This document shows, piece after piece, positions 7,589 through 13,630 of a DNA stretch of 13,630 bases. The first letter of the stretch is position 1. Every line of letters starts with the position of its first letter. Below the pieces are notes generated by a model that ran no database searches, was not told the DNA's origin, and saw nothing but the letters and a program-made list of their open reading frames with translations. Source of the stretch: JACKCP01 sp050253255 (GTDB taxonomy: Bacteria > Desulfobacterota > Desulfobacteria > Desulfobacterales > JACKCP01). A program made the translations under genes and the position numbers. The stretch is taken from contig JBFWJK010000087.1 in NCBI GenBank assembly GCA_050253255.1, positions 1 through 13,630 of the forward strand, read 5' to 3'.

Positions 7589-8272
7589 TTATTTTGAATA
7601 CAAAGTGGGATCTTTTATACAAGCCTTTTCAAATCCTTTTTTCCTTATAACGCAGCTGTCGCATTTCCCGCAGGCTCTTCCTTTAAGATCAGGGTTGTAG
7701 CAGCTCGATGTAAAGCTGTAATCCATACCAAGCTGAGTCCCTTTTTTTATAATCTGATCTTTTGAAAGATCTATAAGCGGTGTATGGATGACAAAAGGAC
7801 TTCCCTCAATTCCTTTTTTTGTGCCAAGATTCACAGCTTTTGAAAAAGCTTCTATAAATTCGGGCCTGCAGTCCGGGTAACCGCTGTAATCAACAGCAGT
7901 AACTCCGATAAAAATATCATCGGCACCGATTACTTCAGCATATGAAACAGCATAGGAGAGAAAAATTATATTTCTTGAAGGAACATAAGTTACAGGAATT
8001 TTTGTACTTCCTTCCTTAAATTCCGGGACACTGATTTTGCTGTCTGTCAGTGCGGAACCGCCGATTGAGGAAAGATCTGTCTGTATAATAACATGATCTG
8101 TTACACCAATAAATCTTGCAGTACGGTCAGCATAGTCAAGTTCGGTTTTGTGTCTCTGATTATAATCAAATGAAAGTGCATATACTTCAAAACCAAGATC
8201 TTTTGCAATTACAGCACAGGTTGCAGAATCAATTCCTCCGCTCAAAAGCACAACAGCTTTTTGATTTCCCAT
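7589..8272 (-). CDS. queC: 7-cyano-7-deazaguanine synthase QueC
   Basis: QueC converts 7-carboxy-7-deazaguanine plus ammonia and ATP to preQ0, the precursor of the tRNA wobble base queuosine. The 227 residues match the family length. The N-type ATP pyrophosphatase PP-loop SGGIDS is at 11-16, and the C-terminal zinc site uses C191, C201, C204 and C207 (SSCYNPDLKGRACGKCDSC region). Other family stretches are SFDYNQRHKTEL (34-45), YVPSRN (96-101) and VDYSGYPDCRPEF (127-139). The start is ATG 8272, with AGGAG lying over the end of queE two bases away, so translation of the two is coupled. The substrate comes directly from QueE next door. No queD, queF or tgt is visible in the window. Assignment is firm. 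Confidence 0.97.
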   Translation of the reverse strand: MGNQKAVVLLSGGIDSATCAVIAKDLGFEVYALSFDYNQRHKTELDYADRTARFIGVTDHVIIQTDLSSIGGSALTDSKISVPEFKEGSTKIPVTYVPSRNIIFLSYAVSYAEVIGADDIFIGVTAVDYSGYPDCRPEFIEAFSKAVNLGTKKGIEGSPFVIHTPLIDLSKDQIIKKGTQLGMDYSFTSSCYNPDLKGRACGKCDSCVIRKKGFEKACIKDPTLYSK

Positions 8273-8274
8273 TT

Positions 8275-8919
8275 TTAAACTCCTCTCATTGATTCAGGCC
8301 AGATAACTTTATGCATCTGGATCTGCATTCTTGAATCCGGTTTTTCATTAATCACCCATGAAGCAAGTTCCCGTAAATCAGTTTTATTGAACACAGGAGA
8401 AAAAATTATGTTTTCGGGCTTTATTTTCAGGCTGACGCTTTTTATTACATCAAGGGCAAATAAAAAATCGTTTTTGTCCTGAACAACAAATTTAAGCTGA
8501 TCTTCATTTTCAAGTTTTTCAAGATTGGAATAGAGATTGAATTTTTCCATCTTACTTGAAGGGGTTTTTATATCCATAATTTTTACACATTTTTTTTCAA
8601 CAAGGTCAATGTCAAAACTCCCGTTTGTTTCAATAAGGGTTTTACAGCCTTTTTCAATCAGCTTTTTAATAAGAAACGGTGTATTTTCCTGCAAAAGAGG
8701 CTCTCCGCCGGTTATTTCCACAAGCTTTACCCCGAAGGAATCAGTTTTTTCAAGTATAGAGTCAATATCGCAAGCAAAGCCTTCTTCAAAAGAATACCTG
8801 GTATCACAATATGAGCATCTCAGGTTGCAGCCTGTAAGCCTTATCATTACACAGGGTCTCCCCTGATCAAGACCTTCACCCTGAATGGAGCAGAAAATTT
8901 CATTTACTTTAAGTGTCAT
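8275..8919 (-). CDS. queE: 7-carboxy-7-deazaguanine synthase QueE (radical SAM)
   Basis: QueE is a radical SAM enzyme that contracts 6-carboxy-tetrahydropterin to 7-carboxy-7-deazaguanine, the step before QueC. The 214-residue protein has the N-terminal FCSIQGEG motif at 9-16, the 4Fe-4S cluster motif CNLRCSYC (C31, C35, C38), the SAM-binding TGGEPL at 70-75 and ETNG at 97-100, and the C-terminal QMHKVIWPE at 201-209. Length and motifs match the standard family. It is first in the minus-strand run queE-queC-DUF89-like, with only 2 bp to queC. The start is ATG 8919, with only a weak GAG upstream. The upstream region is AT-rich, and I did not recognise a preQ1 riboswitch in it. Assignment is firm. 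Confidence 0.96.
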   Translation of the reverse strand: MTLKVNEIFCSIQGEGLDQGRPCVMIRLTGCNLRCSYCDTRYSFEEGFACDIDSILEKTDSFGVKLVEITGGEPLLQENTPFLIKKLIEKGCKTLIETNGSFDIDLVEKKCVKIMDIKTPSSKMEKFNLYSNLEKLENEDQLKFVVQDKNDFLFALDVIKSVSLKIKPENIIFSPVFNKTDLRELASWVINEKPDSRMQIQMHKVIWPESMRGV

Positions 8920-9141
8920 ATTTACTCATGAATTTTTAATTTCAGCCGATATAAATTTTCAAATTTGCTTCAATGCTGGTCAAGCTTGAAAATAGTTTAG
9001 TTTAGGTTATATTGGAAAATCTTTATTTAAATAAGAAAAAAATAAATTTTTCTTATAATAAAAAAGCTTATCCTGCTACATTAAAATAAACAGTATTAAT
9101 ACTTAATTTATTTTGTAAATTCTATCAGATCTGAAGATAAT
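8920..9141. promoter_or_regulatory. AT-rich divergent intergenic region with inverted repeats
   Basis: These 222 bases separate queE (minus) from the hypothetical membrane protein (plus), so both promoters should lie here. One inverted repeat is ATTTTCAA (8955-8962) with TTGAAAAT (8986-8993), which brackets a CAAGCTTG palindrome at 8981-8988. A stronger one is at 9031-9056 and is listed separately. No convincing -35/-10 pair stands out in the AT-rich background, and no ORF, tRNA or riboswitch core was recognised. Confidence 0.5.
9031..9056. repeat. Perfect 10-bp AT-rich inverted repeat
   Basis: ATAAGAAAAA (9031-9040) and TTTTTCTTAT (9047-9056) are exact reverse complements around AATAAA. It sits about halfway between two divergent starts (111 bases from queE, 86 from the gene at 9142), a typical operator or curved-DNA position. 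It is too AT-rich to be a strong terminator and follows no gene end. Confidence 0.5.
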
Positions 9142-9735
9142 ATGGTAAAAAAACAGCAAGAAAAAAAGAATGAACAAAAAAAACCTAAAAGCAGAAAACT
9201 GATTTTTATTTTTATTGCTTTTGTTTTATCACTGACAGTTGCAGCTTCTGTTACCTGGTATATCTATGTTGAAAAAGACAGGTTCAGGCCAGAAACACAT
9301 ACTTATTTTGATTTTCCTGCCAAAACACAGATATTTTTTTATAAAAACTATCCGGAAATAATCAGCCTCGCCGATTCAATTGACAGCGAACTTGCAGAAG
9401 TTGAAAAAGAATCTCAAAGAATTTCAAACATTGAAAAAGAATACCCTGACCAAAAAAATATTACCGGAAAAGCCCTTCAAAAACTCAGTAAAATCCAAAG
9501 CGATTCAAAAAATGAAATGTCAATTATTATAAATGATTTAAACAGCATCTTTGTTCAAGCCAATCTTGGATCAGCTCCCTTTGAGGATAATTTCATAAAC
9601 GATGCAAAAGCAGCTGAAGAAAAACTAAAGACTCTTAAGAATAAAATAACCGATGAAGCAAAACCTTACAGATCAGACAGAAAAAAACCTGAAGGGATAA
9701 TCGGAAAAATTAAATTTTACATTGGTATAGACTGA
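9142..9735 (+). CDS. Hypothetical membrane-anchored helical protein
   Basis: I do not recognise this 197-residue protein. It begins with a very basic stretch (about residues 3-19, mainly K, Q and E), then one hydrophobic segment at about 20-42, which predicts an N-in, C-out signal anchor. After the membrane come aromatic-rich residues 53-70 (HTYFDFPAKTQIFFYKNYP) and a long charged helical region at about 72-172 with coiled-coil character. The tail is basic and ends KIKFYIGID. No enzyme motif, cysteine or lipobox is visible. The most likely place is anchored in the inner membrane with the helical part in the periplasm. It stands alone on the plus strand, divergent from queE and convergent with the sensor kinase 33 bp away. 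The start is ATG 9142; the ribosome site (GAAG) is weak. Coding status is supported by length, composition and membrane topology. Confidence 0.72.
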   Translation: MVKKQQEKKNEQKKPKSRKLIFIFIAFVLSLTVAASVTWYIYVEKDRFRPETHTYFDFPAKTQIFFYKNYPEIISLADSIDSELAEVEKESQRISNIEKEYPDQKNITGKALQKLSKIQSDSKNEMSIIINDLNSIFVQANLGSAPFEDNFINDAKAAEEKLKTLKNKITDEAKPYRSDRKKPEGIIGKIKFYIGID

Positions 9736-9768
9736 ATTTAATGACCTGGGAATTTATTCTACCGGCAC

Positions 9769-11814
9769 TCAGACAGAAGCAGTTTCACTGATTTTCACCT
9801 CATCAATTGCTTTTCTTACAGCGCTTGCAAGATCCGTCTTTAAAACAGGCTTCATGATAAAAGATGAAATCTCGTGTTTTCTCCCTTTATCCACTGCAAC
9901 TATTTCGCTGAATCCGGAACATACAATTACCGGAAGGTCTTTTCTTATTGTGTGAATTTTTCTTGCAAGCTCAAAGCCTGTCATATTAGGCATAGTGTGA
10001 TCGGTAACCAGCAGATCAAAACTCTCTGGATTAGCCTTGAAAGCTTCAAAAGCCTCGACGCTGCTTGTTCTCAATGTGGTCTTGTATCCAAGATCCTTGA
10101 GCATGTCTCCAATCACTTCAACTATCAGTTCTTCGTCATCTGCAACAAGAATATGCTCAACCCCTCCCTTAATGCTCTGAGGAAGAAACTTTTCGCCTGA
10201 ATAGTCAAGGTCACTCACCACAGGAAGAAAAACATTAAAAGACGACCCTTTCCCTTCTTCGCTGTAAACCCTTATGAAACCTTTACATGACTGTACTATC
10301 CCGTGAACTGTTGCAAGACCAAGGCCGGTCCCCTTTCCTTGAGGTTTGGTTGTAAAATACGGATCAAAAATTCTTTCAAGAATATATCTTGGTATTCCGG
10401 TTCCTGTATCTGAAACCGTAAATCTCAGGTATTTGCCTGAACTTATATCTGTCATTACAGATCTGTCTATGTCTTCCTCATCTATATCGACTGTCTTCAG
10501 ATAAATCCCAAGCACTCCGCCTCTTTCCTCCATTGCCTGATAAGCATTGGTTCCAAGGTTCATAGCCAGCTGATGAATCTTGGTTGAATCTGCAAGCACA
10601 GTAAGCGGAGTATTTTCAATGTCAGTTTTTATTTCTATGGTAGACGGGATTGAAGCTCTTAAAAGTTTAAGCGCCTCAATAATGATGATGTCAATTCTTA
10701 CAGGTTTTTTCTCTTCCTCATTCTGTCTGCTGAAGGTAAGAATCTGATGTACAAGATCTCTTGCTCTGTATGCTGCAGACAATATGTTTTTTACATACCT
10801 TTTTTCCTCGCTCCCTTTTTCATACTTGTTTGATAAAAGTTCTGAAAAACCTATTATAGGAAATAAAATATTGTTGAAATCATGGGCAATACCTCCTGCA
10901 AGCGTACCTATGGCCTCTAGTTTCTGAGCTTTCCGAAGCTGAGCTTCCATTCTTCTTTCCTGAGTAACATCCCTTTTTACAGCTACAAAATGCTGAATTT
11001 CCCCGGTTCTGTCAAATACAGGAGAAATTGAAGCTTCCTCCTCATAAATATTACCGTCTTTTGATTTATTTTTAAGATACCCGTTCCATGTAAGGCCTTT
11101 CTTAAGCCTGTTCCACATTTCCTCATAAAAGAAACTTCCATGAAAACCGCTTTTGACAATATTCGGGTTCCTGCCTATGGCTTCATTTTTAATATATCCG
11201 GTAATATTTTCAAAAGCAGGGTTCACATAAATTATTTTACCGTATTTATCCGTAATAACTATACTTTCAACAGCCTGCTCCATAGCAGCAGACAAAATTG
11301 CCTGCTCCTCCTCCATTTTAACTCTCCTGGAAATATCGGCAGCAACTCCGCTCAGGCCGATAACCTGATCCTTGTCATTTCTTATTGGAGAAACAGTTAC
11401 CTCATAGTAGCGGTCAATAAACTTGACCACTTTTGTAAAGGTTCTCAATTTGAGACCTTCTTCAACAAGTTTTATAAGTTCAGGAAAATTTCTGTAAAGT
11501 CTGTAAACAGACTTGCCCACAAGGGAATCCGGCTTCAAGCCAAAAGGCCTCAGTCCCATCCCCCTGCAAAGAGTAATCCTGCCTTCATTGTCTACAGCCC
11601 ATAAAATTACCGGAAGACTGCTTATTACCGAGTTCAGTCTTTCTTCTGCTTCCTTCAGGCACTTCTGGGTGAGAACTTTTTGTGAAACATCTTCTATTGA
11701 GGTGACAAACATTTCGACTTCACCGTCATCGCCGATAATGGGTGTGGCATTGAATGAAAGATAAATCATCCGGTTATTGCCGTCGGAAACAACATGCCGT
11801 ACATCCTGAATCAT
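9769..11814 (-). CDS. Hybrid histidine kinase, C-terminal part (PAS-PAS-HisKA-HATPase-REC), downstream of in-frame TAG
   Basis: This segment encodes the output half of a hybrid sensor kinase. Numbered from ATG 11814: end of a PAS domain (1-45), PAS (about 55-165), PAS with PAC (about 172-288), dimerisation/phosphoacceptor helix with GGIAHDFNN (H311), ATPase with N-box NLGTNA (419-424), DTGTG (469-473), a GKGTGLGL glycine box (493-500), and a receiver domain with ADDEE (558-562), phospho-acceptor D605 (VTDHTMP), S633 and K655. All catalytic residues are present. The same frame is open upstream without a break to 11895, and those 27 codons complete the interrupted PAS domain, so ATG 11814 is probably not a natural start. 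No Shine-Dalgarno precedes it. The segment is most likely the second half of one gene with 11896-13542. As annotated it would be a cytosolic, sensor-less kinase. No partner response regulator is in the window. Confidence 0.85.
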   Translation of the reverse strand: MIQDVRHVVSDGNNRMIYLSFNATPIIGDDGEVEMFVTSIEDVSQKVLTQKCLKEAEERLNSVISSLPVILWAVDNEGRITLCRGMGLRPFGLKPDSLVGKSVYRLYRNFPELIKLVEEGLKLRTFTKVVKFIDRYYEVTVSPIRNDKDQVIGLSGVAADISRRVKMEEEQAILSAAMEQAVESIVITDKYGKIIYVNPAFENITGYIKNEAIGRNPNIVKSGFHGSFFYEEMWNRLKKGLTWNGYLKNKSKDGNIYEEEASISPVFDRTGEIQHFVAVKRDVTQERRMEAQLRKAQKLEAIGTLAGGIAHDFNNILFPIIGFSELLSNKYEKGSEEKRYVKNILSAAYRARDLVHQILTFSRQNEEEKKPVRIDIIIIEALKLLRASIPSTIEIKTDIENTPLTVLADSTKIHQLAMNLGTNAYQAMEERGGVLGIYLKTVDIDEEDIDRSVMTDISSGKYLRFTVSDTGTGIPRYILERIFDPYFTTKPQGKGTGLGLATVHGIVQSCKGFIRVYSEEGKGSSFNVFLPVVSDLDYSGEKFLPQSIKGGVEHILVADDEELIVEVIGDMLKDLGYKTTLRTSSVEAFEAFKANPESFDLLVTDHTMPNMTGFELARKIHTIRKDLPVIVCSGFSEIVAVDKGRKHEISSFIMKPVLKTDLASAVRKAIDEVKISETASV

Positions 11815-11895
11815 TGTTTTTTCACGCTTTAAAATATTAAAAATATAATCTTTTTCATCCAGGCTGTTTAAACTGAAATCTCTTATATCCCATGA

Positions 11896-11898
11896 CTA
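11896..11898 (-). other. In-frame amber codon interrupting the sensor kinase gene
   Basis: Minus-strand reading is ...AAA TTT CTC GAC TAG TCA TGG GAT ATA AGA..., giving KFLD-stop-SWDIR. Frame is kept on both sides, with no insertion or deletion, from 13542 down to the TGA at 9769 (1,258 codons counting this TAG and the final TGA). The stop falls inside the second PAS domain, between its N-terminal strands (GEILYANQRTADILG) and its C-terminal strands (RMIYLSFNATPIIG). One base change would restore a sense codon. Confidence 0.9.
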
Positions 11899-13542
11899 GT
11901 CGAGAAATTTACTGCAATTTATCTCATCTATTTCAAGACCAAGAATATCTGCAGTTCTTTGATTTGCATAAAGTATCTCTCCTGTTTTTCCTTCCACAGC
12001 TATTATTCCGGCAGGACTTGTTTCAACTACTTTTGAAAGAAAAGCCCTTTCCTTTCTCAGTTCATTTTCAGTCTGCTTGAGCTTTTCAATTTCACGAACA
12101 ATAGACAAAAGGTGAGTTTTTCCATTCAATACTATTTTTGAGGCAGAAAAAAGACCTGTAATAAGCTCGCCTGTTCTCAGTCTGAATTTTGCTTCATAAT
12201 TTATGACTTTATCGTCTCTTTCAATCATATCAAGCATTCTAAGACGGTCTTCAACCTTTTCCCACAAAAGAAAATTCATAGTTGGATACCCTTTTACTTC
12301 ATCCGCTCCGTATCCGGTCAGATTGGTAAAACCGTCATTTACATCCACAACAAGACCTTCCGGAAATGTTGTTATCAATACAGCATCAGGGTTGGTTTTG
12401 AATACCACCCTGAACTGATTCTCTCTTTCCATGACCTTGAGAAAAGCCTGCTGTTTCTGAATTGCTACTGCATACAGTGCGGCTATTCTTTCAAGCTGAT
12501 TCTGATCTGAAATATTAAACTCTGTATTTCTGCTGCCGGCAGCTATTATACCTACCACTTTATCCTTAACAACTGCAGGAACAGCAATAACAGACTTTGC
12601 ATTATAATCTTCATTTCTTCCTGGAAGAATGGAATGTTCGCCTTCTGCTTTGTTAATGTACAGGCCTCGCCCTGAACTGATTGATTTTGCGCAGATTCCA
12701 TATGTTTTTGATAATTTTTTTGTAAAGAAAGGCTCGCCTAAAATCTGTTCTGACTTGTAGCTTGAAATAAAAAGGTTTAAAAAATCCTCTCCTTCATCGA
12801 TAAAACCGGAAACAATATATTCAGCTCCTGTAAGAGAGGAAACAGCTTCGTTCACAGAAACCGAAGCCTCATCCATTGAATTTGACAAAAGAACAGATCT
12901 TGCAAACCTTGCAATAATTTCATCACTGCCTGATTTTTCTGCAAGGATTTTTTCAGTTTTTCTTCCCATTTCAATCATGTTCTGAAGTCTTGAGTACTGC
13001 CGCAAAAAATACCATCCCATAAAAAAGAAGCACACAAGACTTAATCCAACATATATTTTGGTCATATAAGTGAGCTTTAGAAAATAAAAAATGTTCCCTT
13101 TTATGTACAGATAAGTTGAAAACCCGTTGTTTGTTTCAAGAGGATAAAACATTCTGAACTCAAACTTGTCCATATTGTAGCTTATGGAAGTAAGATGATT
13201 TTCCGGGGGCTTTATAAAATCGGGCCTGTCCTCAGAAGGATAAAGAAAATAAGGTGTATTTTCACCTTTAACCAGAATATTTAAGCTGCTTATCCATCTG
13301 TTGTCGGAAATGCTTGAATCAAGATATTTTTTTATCTCAGGATCCGCCTGGGTACTGAAATAATAATTATCAGGCAGAACCTTTCTCAGTTCCATTCCCA
13401 TTGTTCTGACGTTGTCAATTGCCGCTGAAAATCCTCTGGTATTGAGAAAAACGATAAATCCGTAGGAAAGAATAAGAAAAAACAAAAGAAAAACTATTCC
13501 GAAAATCCATGATTTGGTAGAAGATTTAATGATATTAAGCAT
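11896..13542 (-). CDS. Hybrid histidine kinase, N-terminal sensor part (TM-sensor-TM-GAF-PAS), ends at in-frame TAG
   Basis: This 548-residue segment is the input half of the kinase. Numbered from ATG 13542: TM1 at about 11-33, a periplasmic sensor region at about 34-160, TM2 at about 162-181, a GAF-like domain at about 205-365 (SLTGAEYIVSGF, SVIAVPAVVKDKVVGIIAAG), a PAS domain at about 370-485 (NPDAVLITTFPEGLVVDVND, NLTGYGADEVKGYP), a short coiled coil, and the first 45 residues or so of another PAS domain. It then stops at TAG 11896-11898 with no kinase core. A TTG at 13551 could start three codons earlier, but ATG 13542 with AAGG ten bases upstream is preferred. If translated alone it would be a membrane sensor without output. 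With the downstream segment it is a standard hybrid kinase of about 1,256 residues. The ligand is unknown. Confidence 0.85.
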   Translation of the reverse strand: MLNIIKSSTKSWIFGIVFLLFFLILSYGFIVFLNTRGFSAAIDNVRTMGMELRKVLPDNYYFSTQADPEIKKYLDSSISDNRWISSLNILVKGENTPYFLYPSEDRPDFIKPPENHLTSISYNMDKFEFRMFYPLETNNGFSTYLYIKGNIFYFLKLTYMTKIYVGLSLVCFFFMGWYFLRQYSRLQNMIEMGRKTEKILAEKSGSDEIIARFARSVLLSNSMDEASVSVNEAVSSLTGAEYIVSGFIDEGEDFLNLFISSYKSEQILGEPFFTKKLSKTYGICAKSISSGRGLYINKAEGEHSILPGRNEDYNAKSVIAVPAVVKDKVVGIIAAGSRNTEFNISDQNQLERIAALYAVAIQKQQAFLKVMERENQFRVVFKTNPDAVLITTFPEGLVVDVNDGFTNLTGYGADEVKGYPTMNFLLWEKVEDRLRMLDMIERDDKVINYEAKFRLRTGELITGLFSASKIVLNGKTHLLSIVREIEKLKQTENELRKERAFLSKVVETSPAGIIAVEGKTGEILYANQRTADILGLEIDEINCSKFLD

Positions 13543-13551
13543 TGACTGCAA

Positions 13552-13630
13552 GCCTTATTAATACTTTTATGAATTAAATCAAATTCTGACTGACATTGTC
13601 CTAAAAACCATACTTATGACACTTTGTCAA
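13552..13630 (-). promoter_or_regulatory. Upstream region of the sensor kinase gene with short palindromes
   Basis: The 79 bases before the kinase gene contain TGACA-CTT-TGTCA (13617-13629) and a related, imperfect TGACAT-TGTCC (13591-13601) about 16 bases away. In addition, minus-strand TTGACA at 13630-13625 resembles a -35 box, but no good -10 lies at the right distance. The window ends here, so the promoter cannot be completed. Confidence 0.3.

Noticed and set aside
8537..8866. Plus-strand open frame opposite queE
   Set aside because: It lies wholly inside a firmly identified gene and has no recognisable motif.
8920..9141. preQ1 riboswitch upstream of queE
   Set aside because: I looked for the C-rich loop and A-rich tail of preQ1-I and could not find them. 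A covariance model search would settle it.
9736..9768. Terminator between the hypothetical membrane protein and the sensor kinase
   Set aside because: Only 33 bases lie between the convergent stops and no stem of useful length with a T-run is present.
9874..12418. Several plus-strand open frames opposite the sensor kinase
   Set aside because: They are complementary shadows of kinase, PAS and receiver codons.
1..13630. CRISPR arrays, insertion sequences, tRNA or rRNA genes, attachment sites, replication origin
   Set aside because: No regularly spaced repeats, transposase motifs, cloverleaf-like sequence or DnaA-box clusters were seen on reading both strands.

Overview
The window is AT-rich (by eye under 40% G+C), gene-dense bacterial chromosome with bacterial start sites and Shine-Dalgarno sequences. 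The mix suggests a low-GC anaerobic Deltaproteobacterium, with Desulfobacterales as the best guess: a large PAS-rich hybrid histidine kinase, a GNAT/RimK-like ATP-grasp fusion beside a SET-domain protein, an A24 prepilin peptidase, Lon, and de novo queuosine genes. This is inference from gene content. There is no rRNA, tRNA, IS element or CRISPR array to support it.

Layout, left to right. (1) 1-2029, minus: lon, cut by the window edge before its proteolytic dyad. (2) 2183-2962, plus: type IV prepilin peptidase, divergent from lon, with no other pilus gene visible. (3) 3142-5704, plus: a 649-residue GNAT + RimK-N-terminal-like + ATP-grasp fusion, followed 19 bp later by a 197-residue SET-domain methyltransferase, so acetyl/acyl transfer, ATP-dependent ligation and methyl transfer sit in one likely operon. 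(4) 5744-5787: a hairpin terminator between convergent genes. (5) 8919-5793, minus: queE, queC and a long divergent DUF89/ARMT1-like protein, probably one operon. (6) 8920-9141: AT-rich divergent intergenic region with inverted repeats. (7) 9142-9735, plus: an unrecognised membrane-anchored, charged helical protein. (8) 13542-9769, minus: a hybrid sensor kinase (TM-sensor-TM-GAF-PAS4-HisKA-HATPase-REC) whose frame is continuous except for one in-frame TAG at 11896-11898 inside the second PAS domain.

The items most worth following are the acetyltransferase/ATP-grasp/SET cassette (a candidate peptide- or protein-modification system), the amber codon splitting the kinase (a recent nonsense mutation, a sequence error, or possible TAG readthrough), and the DUF89-like protein that appears to travel with queuosine genes but has a changed metal-site motif.
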